A DNA stretch of 64,000 bases, taken from the NCBI GenBank assembly GCA_963710205.1, contig CAVPZG010000006.1:62001-126000 (forward strand), in the 5' to 3' direction. The notes beneath the pieces were generated by a model. It saw nothing but the letters and a program-made list of their open reading frames with translations, had not been told where the DNA came from and ran no database searches. This stretch comes from Pacificimonas sp963710205. Its GTDB lineage: Bacteria; Pseudomonadota; Alphaproteobacteria; Sphingomonadales; Sphingomonadaceae. Positions 15,513 through 24,504 of the stretch are shown piece after piece. Positions within the stretch are counted from its first letter, which is position 1. Each line of letters begins with the position of its first letter. Position numbers and translations under genes: made by a program.

Positions 15513-16943
15513 ATGACCAGTCCAGATCCGCAGGCGCTGCTTTATGGCGGCACCGACCTCGACCCCGCCCGGCTGCCCTCCATTGTCAGCGATGTGCTGG
15601 CGGGGACGGACGACGGCGAACTTTATGTGCAGAATGCTGTTTCGGAGAGCTTTTCCTTTGACGATGGCCGCCTGAAAAACGCGGGCTACGACCATATGCG
15701 CGGTTTCGGCCTGCGCGGGCTGGCGGGCGAGAAGACCGCCTTTGCCCATAGCAACGTGCTGACCGAAGCGGCCATTCGCCGGGCCGGCGAGACGGTAGGT
15801 CTGGCCGCCAAGGGGCACGAGGCCGTCATGGCCGCGCCGCCGAAACGTACAAATCAGAAGCTTTATGGTGATGTGAATCCTCTCGACGCGACGCCGTTCG
15901 CCGACAAGGTGGCGCTGCTGGCGAAAATCGACGCCGCCGCCCGCGCGCGCGACCCGCGCGTGAAACAGGTTTCCGTCGCCATGATGGCCAGTTGGTCCGC
16001 CATCGACATCGTCCGCGCGGATGGCTTCACGGCGCGTGACATCCGCCCCCTTGTCAGGCTGAATGTGGAGATCATCGCGGAATCGAACGGACGGCAGGAG
16101 CGCGGCTACCACGGGCTTGGCGGGCGCTATGACCTCGAACGGCTAATGGCCGACGAGACGTGGGAGCGGTCGATCGACATGGCGCTGGCACAGGCGCTGG
16201 TGAACCTCGAAAGCGTTGACGCGCCTGCGGGCGAAATGAACGTCGTCATGGGGCCGGGCTGGTGCGGCGTGCTGCTGCACGAGGCGGTCGGACATGGCCT
16301 GGAGGGTGATTTCAACCGCAAGGGGCAGTCGACATTCTCTGGCCGCATGGGCGAGCAGGTCGCCGCGAAAGGCGTTACCGTCGTTGACAATGGCGCCATG
16401 GAAAACCGGCGCGGCAGCCTCACCATCGATGACGAAGGCACGCCGACGCAGGAAAATATCCTGATCGAGGACGGCAAGCTGACTGGCTATATGCAGGACC
16501 GCCTCAACGCACGCCTGATGGGCGTCGACGCGACCGGCAACGGGCGGCGCGAAAGCTATGCCCATGCGCCCATGCCGCGCATGACGAATACCTTCATGCT
16601 GGGCGGCCAGGAGCAGCCGGAGGACATTATTAAAAAGGCCGGAAACGGCATTTATGCCAAAAGTTTCGGCGGTGGTCAGGTCGATATCACATCGGGTAAA
16701 TTCGTGTTCTCGCTGACCGAGGCTTACAGGATCGAGAATGGCAGGATCGGCGCGCCCATCAAGGGCGCGACCCTGATCGGTAGCGGCCCCGACGTGATGG
16801 GCAAGGTCACGGCCATCGGCAACGACTTCGCCATCGACGAAGGCATCGGCATCTGCGGCAAGGGCGGCCAGAGCGTTCCTGCGGGCGTTGGACAGCCGAC
16901 GCTGCTTGCGGAAGGACTGACGGTCGGGGGTACGGCGGCCTAG
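15513..16943 (+). CDS. tldD: metalloprotease TldD
   Basis: TldD subunit of the TldD/TldE metalloprotease, which processes peptides such as microcins and CcdA in E. coli. The 476-residue product contains the metal-binding HExxxH motif HEAVGHGLEGD (His256-His261), the MGPGWCGVLLHEAVGH context and the C-terminal GICGKGGQSVPAGVGQPT block with the third zinc-ligand cysteine. The matching TldE/PmbA gene is not in the window. It diverges from the cytochrome b gene. Confidence 0.95.
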   Translation: MTSPDPQALLYGGTDLDPARLPSIVSDVLAGTDDGELYVQNAVSESFSFDDGRLKNAGYDHMRGFGLRGLAGEKTAFAHSNVLTEAAIRRAGETVGLAAKGHEAVMAAPPKRTNQKLYGDVNPLDATPFADKVALLAKIDAAARARDPRVKQVSVAMMASWSAIDIVRADGFTARDIRPLVRLNVEIIAESNGRQERGYHGLGGRYDLERLMADETWERSIDMALAQALVNLESVDAPAGEMNVVMGPGWCGVLLHEAVGHGLEGDFNRKGQSTFSGRMGEQVAAKGVTVVDNGAMENRRGSLTIDDEGTPTQENILIEDGKLTGYMQDRLNARLMGVDATGNGRRESYAHAPMPRMTNTFMLGGQEQPEDIIKKAGNGIYAKSFGGGQVDITSGKFVFSLTEAYRIENGRIGAPIKGATLIGSGPDVMGKVTAIGNDFAIDEGIGICGKGGQSVPAGVGQPTLLAEGLTVGGTAA

Positions 16944-16961
16944 GGGATAAAGGGATCGAAT

Positions 16962-17543
16962 ATGGCCGACTTTTCCGACACGCTGACCGAAAGGCATGTC
17001 GCCTTCATCGAGGCGCAGTCCGTGTTCTTTACGGCCACCGCCGCCGAGGGCGCGCGGATCAATCTCAGTCCGAAAGGCCTCGATACCTTTCGCATCCTTT
17101 CAGACAGCGAGGTCGCGTATCTGGATCTTGGTGGGTCAGGGAACGAAACGCACGCGCACCTGGCCGCCGATGGCCGCATCACGATCATGTTCTGCGCCTT
17201 CGAAAATCCGGCCAACATATTGCGAATTTACGGGCGGGGCCGTGCGGTGCTGCCGCAGGATGGAGAGTGGGCGGACCTCGCCGCGCATTTCGAGTTGCTT
17301 CCGGGCACGCGGCAGATCTTCCGCATTGCCGTCGATAGCGTGCAGACCAGTTGCGGGTGGGGCGTGCCGGTCATGCATGTCGAACGGCCACGCGACACGC
17401 TGACGAAGGCACATGCGAATGCGGATGGAAGGGAATGGGTCAGGGTCATGGCGGAACGCACCCTTTCCATCGACGGCCTGCCAATTCGCCCGACCGACCG
17501 CTATTTCGGGCCTGACGGCGGCAAGGGCGCAAACAGCCTCTGA
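16962..17543 (+). CDS. pyridoxamine 5'-phosphate oxidase family protein
   Basis: A 193-residue FMN-binding split-barrel protein of the PNPOx-like superfamily. Visible features are VFFTATAAEGARINLSPKG, where FMN-contacting residues lie, ITIMFCAFENPANILRIYGRG, and the later SCGWGVPV segment. These are typical of the group annotated as pyridoxamine phosphate oxidase family proteins, most of which are not true PdxH. The ligand and substrate are unknown. It follows tldD by 18 bases and overlaps the next small gene by one base. Confidence 0.82.
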   Translation: MADFSDTLTERHVAFIEAQSVFFTATAAEGARINLSPKGLDTFRILSDSEVAYLDLGGSGNETHAHLAADGRITIMFCAFENPANILRIYGRGRAVLPQDGEWADLAAHFELLPGTRQIFRIAVDSVQTSCGWGVPVMHVERPRDTLTKAHANADGREWVRVMAERTLSIDGLPIRPTDRYFGPDGGKGANSL

Positions 17544-17758
17544 TGCCCATGGTCGAGATTGCCCGCTTTCATACGCCCATCGAGGCCGATCTGGCACGGG
17601 CGCGGCTGGATGCGGCGGGCTATCCCGTGATGCTGCTCGATCATAACCTCTCCTCGGCCTTTGGCGGGGCGATGATGCCGTCGCGCGTCATGGTGCTGGC
17701 GGAGGACGAGCGTGCGGCGCGCGCGCTTCTCGCCGAAGCGGACGCCGCTGGCGGCTGA
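17543..17758 (+). CDS. DUF2007 family protein
   Basis: A 71-residue protein with the short ferredoxin-like DUF2007 pattern: VEIARFHTPIEADLARARLDAAG at the N-terminus, a central loop DHN, and VLAEDERAARALLAE near the C-terminus. The family is annotated as a putative signal-transducing protein with unproven role. Its start overlaps the stop of the PNPOx-like gene by one base, so the two are probably cotranslated. Confidence 0.78.
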   Translation: MPMVEIARFHTPIEADLARARLDAAGYPVMLLDHNLSSAFGGAMMPSRVMVLAEDERAARALLAEADAAGG

Positions 17759-17909
17759 CCTGTCGGCACATTTGACAGTCCGGCGGCATTGAAAACTGGC
17801 TCGTAACGATAAGCGGTTGCAGGACAAGACATCCGCGTCCGCGGCACTGATCTTTCATGGCCGTCAAGAAGTTGGCGTACACATGAAACCAGTCGCAGGA
17901 GATGTCCCA

Positions 17910-18544
17910 ATGGTAAAATCCGCCTTCCTCTCCGTCTCGCTTGCCGCCACGTTTGCTGCTATCGCGGCACCGGCCTCGGCGTCGGCCGTCATTGTCTTCA
18001 GCGAGACGTTCGACGACTACACGCCCGCGCTCAATTTCAGCGCGTTCGACCCGCCGCTCACCGTTTCTGACGGAACCGTGGACGTCATCGCGAATGACAC
18101 GTTCAGTATTTTTGCGCCGGTGCCAGCGGCAACTGCCTCGACATGGATGGATCGACCGGCGACAGCGGCGTCGTCAGTTTCACGTTGGACCTCGGGCTCG
18201 GCGACTATACGTTCAGCTTCGACATAAGCGGCAACCAGCGCAACGGCGCGATCGAGGGATACAGTTACAATCTTATACAGGATACAGGTGTTGCGTTCGG
18301 CATCGTTGGGCTTGCCGGGACCGTGATAGACAATTCCTTCTTAACGCGAACGGCTAACTTTTCCGTAACGAGCGCTGGCAGTTTCACCTTCAGTCTCACG
18401 ACGGACAGCAACGACAATGTCGGGCCGATCCTCGATAACATTCTGCTTGTCCGGCAAGACGTACCAGCGGTTCCAGCGCCGGGTGCCTTCGCGCTGTTCG
18501 GTCTTGGCCTCGCTGTTCTTGGAGCGCGCCGCCGCCGCGGTTAA
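17910..18544 (+). pseudogene. PEP-CTERM anchored exported protein with a frameshift
   Basis: The first frame from ATG at 17910 (AGGAG seven bases upstream) encodes a signal peptide (AFLSVSLAATFAAIAAPASA) and about 45 mature residues. Continuity then moves to the -1 frame at the T5 run 18109-18113: translation resumes as AGASGNCLDMDGSTG and runs to a PEP-CTERM tail (VPAPGAFALFGLGLAVLGARRRR) ending at 18544. In the original frame the product loses the sorting tail and stops at 18227. The join could be a one-base deletion, a sequence error, or slippage on the T run. Restored length is about 210 residues; the function is unknown. Confidence 0.7.
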
Positions 18545-18661
18545 GACACCACCGAACGCCTGCCCAAATATTAGGCAATCGCTCGCCGATGCCCTCGCGT
18601 TAATCAATCGCTAACATTTGTCAGCTGCCTTTTGCTGCAGTGCAGCGCGATTTTTGAAGTC

Positions 18662-18677
18662 TGGCACGGAACGTGCT
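18662..18677 (+). promoter_or_regulatory. sigma-54 promoter upstream of glnK-amtB
   Basis: TGGCACGGAACGTGCT matches the sigma-54 consensus TGGCACG-N4-TTGCW at all but one defined position, with the diagnostic GG and GC elements correctly spaced. It lies 45 bases before the glnK start. Nitrogen-responsive NtrC/sigma-54 control of glnK-amtB is standard. A palindrome GCTGCAGTGCAGC sits a short way upstream (about 18630-18650) but is not a good NtrC-site match. Confidence 0.82.
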
Positions 18678-18721
18678 CTTCCAATCCTGTTCGTATCAAC
18701 AAGCGTGCAGGGGGAATCCGC

Positions 18722-19060
18722 GTGAAGCTCATCATAGCGATTATCAAGCCGTTCAAACTCGAAGAGGTCCGGGAGGCGCTGGAAGGCGTCGGGATCGCGG
18801 GCATGACCGTTTCGGAAGTCAAGGGCTATGGCCGCCAGAAAGGTCATACCGAGGTTTACCGCGGGGCGGAATATCAGGTCACCATGGTGCCCAAGCTGAA
18901 GCTGGAGATCGTTGTTCCGTCCGATCTGGCCGCGAGGGTGGTCGAGACCATCCAGCAGACCGCCAATACCGGCAGCATCGGTGACGGCAAGATCTTCACG
19001 CTGGGCGTCGAGGACGCGCTACGCATCCGCACCGGCGAAACCGCCGACACGGCCCTTTAA
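18722..19060 (+). CDS. glnK: P-II family nitrogen regulator
   Basis: Trimeric PII signalling protein that senses 2-oxoglutarate, ATP/ADP and, via uridylylation, glutamine, and that gates the ammonium channel AmtB. A GTG start at 18722, preceded by AGGGGG, gives exactly 112 residues. The uridylylation site Tyr51 is in the T-loop (YRGAEY), and the PROSITE-type KGYGRQKGHTEVYRG and GDGKIFTLGVEDALRIRTGE blocks are intact. It lies 21 bases upstream of amtB, hence glnK rather than glnB. Confidence 0.95.
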   Translation: MKLIIAIIKPFKLEEVREALEGVGIAGMTVSEVKGYGRQKGHTEVYRGAEYQVTMVPKLKLEIVVPSDLAARVVETIQQTANTGSIGDGKIFTLGVEDALRIRTGETADTAL

Positions 19061-19081
19061 GATAGACGGGGGAACAGAATA

Positions 19082-20428
19082 ATGTTGAAATCCATGACAA
19101 AATTCGCAGGGGCAGGCGCATTTGCCGCGCTCGCTGCGCTGCCCGCATGGGCGCAGGATGCGGTCGCCGTCGCCGTGGAAGTGGTCGAGGACGTGGCCGC
19201 CGTGCCGAATCCCGGCAACAATGCCTGGATGATGACGGCGACGATGTTCGTCCTTCTGATGATCCTGCCGGGTCTCGCCCTGTTCTATGGTGGCCTGACG
19301 CGGACCAAGAACATGCTGAGCACCATGACTCAGGTTGGCGGCGCGGCGGCGCTGGCGATGCTGATCTGGGTCATGTACGGATATGGCCTCGCCTTTGGAC
19401 CCGAGGGGAATGCATTCATCAGCTGGGGCAAATTCTTCCTGGCGGGCGTAACGCCGGATTCGACGGCGGCGACGTTTACGGACGAGGTTATTTCGGAATA
19501 TGTCTTCATCAGCTTCCAGATGACCTTCGCGGCCATTACCGCCGCGCTGATCGTCGGCGGTCTGGTGGAGCGGGTGAAATTCAGCGCGATCATGGTGTTC
19601 ACCGCGATCTGGCTGACCATCACCTATTTCCCCATCGCGCACATGGTCTGGGCTGGCGGCGGTCTCCTGTTCGAGGACGGCGCGCTCGATTTCGCTGGCG
19701 GCACGGTCGTGCACATCAACGCCGGCGTTGGCGCCCTGGTCGCAGCGATGATCTTCGGCAGGCGCACGGGCTATCCGACGGAAATGATGGCACCGCACTC
19801 GCTGACCATGACATTCATCGGCACCGGCCTGCTGTGGGTTGGCTGGTTCGGCTTCAACGCCGGGTCCGCGCTGGAGGCGGATGGATTTGCGGCGCTTGCC
19901 ATGATCAACACCTTCGTTGCAACCGCGGCAGGCGGCCTGTTCTGGATGCTGACCGAGCGGCTGCGCGGCAAAAAGGGCTCGGCGCTGGGCTTCTGTTCGG
20001 GCGTCATCGCCGGTCTGGTCGCGGTTACGCCGGCGGCCGGGAACAGCGGCCCGTTCGGTGCCATCCTGCTAGGCGCGATTGCGGCGGTCATTGCCTATTT
20101 CGCGGTCGCGGTCCTGAAACCGAAGTTCGGCTATGACGACTCGCTCGACGTGTTCGGCATCCACGGCGTCGCCGGTATCGTCGGCGCGCTGGGAACGGCC
20201 ATCGTCTATCAGCCCTTCCTCGGCGGACCTGGCGACGGCTCGACGGGCATGGGCGCACAATTTGGCATCCAGGCGTTCGCGGTCGTCGTGGCCATTGGCT
20301 GGGCAGCGGTTGGCGCGGCCATCGCGGCATTCATCGCGAAAGCCGTCACGGGCGGACGCCCGAGTGTCGACGGTGAGCGCGAAGGCCTCGACCTGACCGA
20401 CCATGGCGAACGTGCCTATAACTACTGA
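19082..20428 (+). CDS. amtB: ammonium transporter
   Basis: Trimeric inner-membrane channel for ammonium/ammonia. The 448-residue product has a cleavable signal-like N-terminus (AALAALPAWAQ), then eleven expected transmembrane helices. Conserved pore features include the WMMTATMFVLLMILPGLALFYGG helix, FQMTFAAITAALI, the first pore histidine in APHSLTM and the second in DVFGIHGVAGIVG. A GlnK gene is immediately upstream, so channel gating by PII is expected. A strong terminator follows the stop codon. Confidence 0.96.
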   Translation: MLKSMTKFAGAGAFAALAALPAWAQDAVAVAVEVVEDVAAVPNPGNNAWMMTATMFVLLMILPGLALFYGGLTRTKNMLSTMTQVGGAAALAMLIWVMYGYGLAFGPEGNAFISWGKFFLAGVTPDSTAATFTDEVISEYVFISFQMTFAAITAALIVGGLVERVKFSAIMVFTAIWLTITYFPIAHMVWAGGGLLFEDGALDFAGGTVVHINAGVGALVAAMIFGRRTGYPTEMMAPHSLTMTFIGTGLLWVGWFGFNAGSALEADGFAALAMINTFVATAAGGLFWMLTERLRGKKGSALGFCSGVIAGLVAVTPAAGNSGPFGAILLGAIAAVIAYFAVAVLKPKFGYDDSLDVFGIHGVAGIVGALGTAIVYQPFLGGPGDGSTGMGAQFGIQAFAVVVAIGWAAVGAAIAAFIAKAVTGGRPSVDGEREGLDLTDHGERAYNY

Positions 20429-20442
20429 TCGTTCAGATCGAG

Positions 20443-20483
20443 AAAAGGGTCGGCCAGCGCAAGTTGTCCGGCCCTTTTTATTT
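20443..20483 (+). terminator. intrinsic terminator after amtB
   Basis: A stem AAGGGTCGG / CCGGCCCTT (one T-G pair) around a CCAGCGCAAGTTGT loop is followed by a run of five T residues and TATTTG. It lies about 15 bases past the amtB stop and closes the glnK-amtB operon. Confidence 0.85.
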
Positions 20484-20622
20484 GTTCCCGGTACGAAACA
20501 GACTGTAGCCGGTTTACCACACTGATACCCGTTTAGGTGGTGACGCTGCGTTTTTGGCGTGACAGACGACGGCTGGTTCTGCGATTCTCTTTTCATAACA
20601 AGAAAAAGGGAGGATCGTTCCG

Positions 20623-23025
20623 ATGACCCATAGCAGTTTCAGCCGCGCCATTCTCGCCAGTACTGTATCGCTTGGCGCGCTTTGCGCCGCTCCTGCCATT
20701 GCGCAGGAAGAAGACGCTCTCGACAGCAATGTCATCATTGTGACGGCGACGAAGCGTGACGCGAATATTCAGGATGTGCCCTTCTCCATCAACGCGCAGA
20801 CGCAGCAGGACATCCAGCGTGCCGGTGCGACCAGCCTCGAAGATATCAGCCGCAATGTCGCGGGCCTGACCGTACAGAATCTCGGACCTGGGCAAAGCCA
20901 GGTCGCCGTGCGCGGCGTGTCGGCGGGCCAGATCGTCCGCGACCAGCCGGGCGTCAAGGAACAGGTCGGCATCTATCTCGACGAAAGCGTGATTTCGCTC
21001 TCGCTGTTTACGCCCGACCTGGACCTGTTCGACCTGAACCGCGTCGAAACCCTGCGCGGACCGCAGGGAACGCTGTTCGGCTCCGGCTCCGTGGGCGGCA
21101 CGATCCGCTACATCACAAACCAGCCGAACGTCGATGATTTCGAAGGTCTGGCGGAGGGCAATGTCAATCTGGTCGACGGCGACGACCTTGGCTGGCACGC
21201 GAAGGGCGCGGTCAACGTGCCGCTCGTGCCCGGCAAGATCGCTGCGCGTGTGGTCGGCTATTACACGCAATATGGCGGCTTTATCGATGCGCTGCGCGAA
21301 GGCGGCGGCGTCGATGAGGACATCAATTCCGGCGAACGTTTTGGCGGCCGGCTGGCCGTCACGTTCCAGCCTTCGGAAACCGTCACGATCACGCCGCGCG
21401 TGATCTATCAGGAGGTCGATGTCGACGGCTTCAACCGGCAGGAAGTCTTCAATCTCTACGCCAATCCCTTCACCGATGCCGATGCGCCCGGTGGCCGCGC
21501 GCCCGTCACGTTCGATGAACGCGAGCAGTTCCTGCTTCTGGACGAGCGTTTCAAGGACGAGACCCTGATTGCCGATCTGGTCGCTTCCGTGGAATTTGGC
21601 GGGGCGGAACTGACCTCGGTCACCAGCTATACCGACCGCTCCATCCTCGTCAGCCGTGATGCCAGCGCCCTTTCGGGTTCCGTGTCCGTCGATCTCGGCT
21701 TTCCCGACGCGGCCGTCCTCTTGCCGTCCAACCTGCGCGATACGACGGAGGTTGAGCAGTGGACACAGGAAGTGCGCCTTTCCTCCACCAGCGATGGCCC
21801 CTTCCAGTGGGTGTTCGGCGGTTTCTACTCCGACACCGACCGGGTCTATGCCCAGCGCCTGCCGACACCCGGCTATGACGCGTTCACCGATGCGACGCTC
21901 GGTGCGGGGACTTCGGCGGCGGTCGCCAATGGCTTTCCTGCAGATTCGCCGTTCAATTCCGACCTTCCCTATAATCTCAAGCAGTTCGCGGCCTTTGGCG
22001 AGGCGAGCATCGAGCTGTTCGACAGGCTGACGCTGACGGCGGGCGGTCGCTATTATGACTATAAGGAAGAGCGCACGATCCTGACCGGCGGCCTGTTCGC
22101 GGCGGGCGGACCACTTGCCGCCGACGAAACGAAATCGGATGGCTTCTCGCCGCGCTTCCTTGCGAGTTACGAGGTTTCAGACGACGTGACGCTGAACGCA
22201 CAGGCGTCGAAGGGCTTCCGGCTCGGCGGGGTCAACGACCCGTTGAATACCGCGTTGTGCAATCCGTCCGATTTTGACGTTTTCGGCGGATTCCAGTCCT
22301 ACGACGACGAGACTCTGTGGAATTACGAGGTCGGGGTGAAGGCGCAGACGGGCCCCTTGCGCGCCAATGCGGCGGTTTTCTACACCGACATCAGCAATTT
22401 GCAGGTCACGCTCGACGCGGGTTCATGCTCATCGCGCATCTCCTTCAACGTTCCTGAAGCGCATACGCTGGGCGTGGAATTCGAATTTGGCGTCGGCCTG
22501 CAGGAAGGTCTCGACGTGTCGATTTCCGGCAACGTCCTTGAGGCGCGTTTCGACAGCACGGTCAACGATTCCACCGGCGCCATTCTGGGCGGCATTCGCG
22601 ATGGCAACCGGCTTCCATCCGTTCCGGAGTTCCAGATCGCCGTGAATGCGGGTTATGACTGGGACATCGGCGCGGATTCGACGGCCTTCGTGTCGGCATC
22701 GCTGCAGCATATTGGCAACCGTTACACGCAGCCGGGCGATCAGGCCCCACGCTTCCAGAGCTTCGTTTCCGGCCTGCCCTTCGGCGGCGCGACGGGCGCG
22801 GAAGCGACGTCGCGGCTGGACCTGCGCCTTCCCTCCTATGAGATCGTCAATCTGCGCGCGGGCGTCGGCCTGGCGGGCGGCCTGGATATCGAGGCCTATG
22901 TCAACAATGTGTTCGACGAGAATGCGCTACTGTCCTTCGACCGCGAGCGCGGCGGGCGGGCAAGACTCGCGTTCCAGACGAACACGCCGCGGACCTATGG
23001 CCTGACAGTCAGAAAGGCGTTCTAG
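20623..23025 (+). CDS. TonB-dependent outer-membrane receptor
   Basis: An 800-residue TonB-dependent receptor. The signal peptide ends at APAIAQ; a TonB-box-like NVIIVTATKRDANIQDVPFS segment follows, then the plug domain (QDIQRAGATSLEDISRNVAGL, RVETLRGPQGTLFGSGSVGG). The beta-barrel ends with a terminal aromatic (VRKAF). Its plug resembles the large sphingomonad receptor group with broad or unknown ligands. The gene stands alone with no transporter, FecIR regulator or catabolic gene nearby, so the ligand is unknown. AGGGAGGATCG precedes the start. Imperfect ACCAC/GTGGT repeats lie upstream but no regulator can be named. Confidence 0.93.
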   Translation: MTHSSFSRAILASTVSLGALCAAPAIAQEEDALDSNVIIVTATKRDANIQDVPFSINAQTQQDIQRAGATSLEDISRNVAGLTVQNLGPGQSQVAVRGVSAGQIVRDQPGVKEQVGIYLDESVISLSLFTPDLDLFDLNRVETLRGPQGTLFGSGSVGGTIRYITNQPNVDDFEGLAEGNVNLVDGDDLGWHAKGAVNVPLVPGKIAARVVGYYTQYGGFIDALREGGGVDEDINSGERFGGRLAVTFQPSETVTITPRVIYQEVDVDGFNRQEVFNLYANPFTDADAPGGRAPVTFDEREQFLLLDERFKDETLIADLVASVEFGGAELTSVTSYTDRSILVSRDASALSGSVSVDLGFPDAAVLLPSNLRDTTEVEQWTQEVRLSSTSDGPFQWVFGGFYSDTDRVYAQRLPTPGYDAFTDATLGAGTSAAVANGFPADSPFNSDLPYNLKQFAAFGEASIELFDRLTLTAGGRYYDYKEERTILTGGLFAAGGPLAADETKSDGFSPRFLASYEVSDDVTLNAQASKGFRLGGVNDPLNTALCNPSDFDVFGGFQSYDDETLWNYEVGVKAQTGPLRANAAVFYTDISNLQVTLDAGSCSSRISFNVPEAHTLGVEFEFGVGLQEGLDVSISGNVLEARFDSTVNDSTGAILGGIRDGNRLPSVPEFQIAVNAGYDWDIGADSTAFVSASLQHIGNRYTQPGDQAPRFQSFVSGLPFGGATGAEATSRLDLRLPSYEIVNLRAGVGLAGGLDIEAYVNNVFDENALLSFDRERGGRARLAFQTNTPRTYGLTVRKAF

Positions 23026-23133
23026 GCGCTGCTGCGGGCGAAAGCATCGGGCATCCGGCGCGCTTTCGTCCGCATGCCTGTCTTCAGCTGCTGACGGGGT
23101 CAGCCTGACCGGCTGAACGCCGCTCGCGCCTTT

Positions 23134-23544
23134 CTAGTTGGCCGCTGATCGCGCTCCGGCGTTGGCAGCCAGATTCCGGAATATCGCGCGCAGCGCGTCA
23201 GGCGCGGCGTTTTCAACGGCGCCTGCTGCTATTTCTTCCGGTGACCAGGTCAGGGTGGGCATCTCGTCGTCGAGCATCTCCCAATCCGGAAACATGCGAT
23301 CTTCCACGGTGTCGGATAGCGCCAGCCGGACGTCGCAGTGCCGGTCATCCGCGGTGATGCGGGAATAGAGCGCGTCGATTGCGGACGCGGGTCCTTCGAT
23401 CAGCTGAATGTAGAGGTCGTGGCGACAGACGAGCGCGCCGGTAATGTTGTCGCGTTTGTTGTTGCGGCGTGCCTGGATCAGGATGCCAGCGAGCATCGAA
23501 CGGTCGAAGCCGAAGGGTTGCGAACGATAGATGAGCTGCTTCAC
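23134..23544 (-). CDS. BLUF domain blue-light sensor protein
   Basis: A 136-residue single-domain BLUF (FAD-binding blue-light) photoreceptor. The photocycle residues are present: Tyr6 in LIYRS, Asn28/Asn29 in ARRNN, Gln47 in YIQLIEGP, and Trp88/Met90 in FPDWEM. The segment DNITGALV and the DDRHCDVRLAL block are also typical. A GTG start at 23544 with GGGAG eight bases upstream is preferred over TTG at 23559. There is no fused output domain; a short tail of about 35 residues follows the sensor, so signalling must go through a partner not identified here. Confidence 0.9.
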   Translation of the reverse strand: MKQLIYRSQPFGFDRSMLAGILIQARRNNKRDNITGALVCRHDLYIQLIEGPASAIDALYSRITADDRHCDVRLALSDTVEDRMFPDWEMLDDEMPTLTWSPEEIAAGAVENAAPDALRAIFRNLAANAGARSAAN

Positions 23545-23639
23545 GTCAAGATCTCCCAATCACCGCGAGGCTGTAGCCTAAGCAGCTTGACCCTTCGAGG
23601 ATAGCCACCGCGGGCACGGACAATCGCGCTGTCGCGATC

Positions 23640-24428
23640 TCAATCCTTCGACCGCGCCTTTCGTGCCGCATCCAGATCCGTGACCTTTTCCGCGCCCGCG
23701 CCGTCTTCGGGCATCAGGCCCAGGCGACGGGCGACTTCCTGATAGGCTTCGACTTCGCCGCCAAGGTCGCGGCGGAAGCGGTCCTTGTCCATTTTTTCGT
23801 TGGTTTTCAGATCCCACAGGCGGCAGCCGTCGGGACTGATTTCGTCCGCCAATAAGATGCGGGCGAAATCATTTTCCCAGACCCTGCCGAATTCCAGTTT
23901 GAAATCGACGAGGCGGATGCCGATCGCCGCAAACAGCCCCGACATGAAATCGTTGATGCGGATCGCCATATCGGAAATCTCGTGCATTTCCTCTTGGCTG
24001 GCCCAGCCGAAACAGGCGATATGCTCGTCGGTGATCATCGGATCGCCGAGCGCGTCATCCTTGTAGCAATATTCCAGAATGGTGCGGGGAAGGGGTGTAC
24101 CCTCCTCTATACCAAGGCGTTTTGACAATGTGCCCGCCGCGACATTCCTGACGATGACTTCGATGGGGACAATCTCGACCTGACGGACCAGCTGTTCGCG
24201 CATGTTAAGGCGGCGGATGAAATGGTTTGGGATGCCGATGCCGCCAAGAAGCGTGAAAATATGTTCCGATATGCGGTTGTTGAGCACACCCTTGCCGTTG
24301 ATCGTGCCCTTTTTCTGATTGTTGAAGGCGGTGGCATCGTCCTTGAAATACTGGATGATCGTGCCGGGCTCTGGCCCCTCATAGAGAATCTTGGCCTTGC
24401 CCTCATAGATCTGGCGGCGACGAGACAT
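23640..24428 (-). CDS. purC: phosphoribosylaminoimidazole-succinocarboxamide synthase
   Basis: Purine biosynthesis enzyme joining CAIR and aspartate to give SAICAR with ATP hydrolysis. From ATG at 24428 (MSRRRQIYEGKAKILYEG) the product is 262 residues. Typical blocks are YEGKAKILYEG, KDDATAFNNQKKG, IPNHFIRRLN, EVIVRNVAAGTLSKRLG and LVDFKLEFGRVW with LADEISPDGCRLWD. It is slightly longer than E. coli PurC because of a charged C-terminal tail. The neighbours, a BLUF protein downstream and a DUF3667 gene upstream, are not related to purine synthesis. Confidence 0.97.
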   Translation of the reverse strand: MSRRRQIYEGKAKILYEGPEPGTIIQYFKDDATAFNNQKKGTINGKGVLNNRISEHIFTLLGGIGIPNHFIRRLNMREQLVRQVEIVPIEVIVRNVAAGTLSKRLGIEEGTPLPRTILEYCYKDDALGDPMITDEHIACFGWASQEEMHEISDMAIRINDFMSGLFAAIGIRLVDFKLEFGRVWENDFARILLADEISPDGCRLWDLKTNEKMDKDRFRRDLGGEVEAYQEVARRLGLMPEDGAGAEKVTDLDAARKARSKD

Positions 24429-24504
24429 AGGGGCAACTCCGTTGCATGGGCGTAGTGGGGATTCCGGTCGAAGCGGGGTTCTTATCGCCTTAGCGCGGCC
24501 TGCG

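Noticed and set aside
20515..20545. Imperfect ACCAC...GTGGT inverted repeat upstream of the TonB receptor
   Set aside because: The arms are only five bases and no regulator or known operator fits; likely chance in a GC-rich region.
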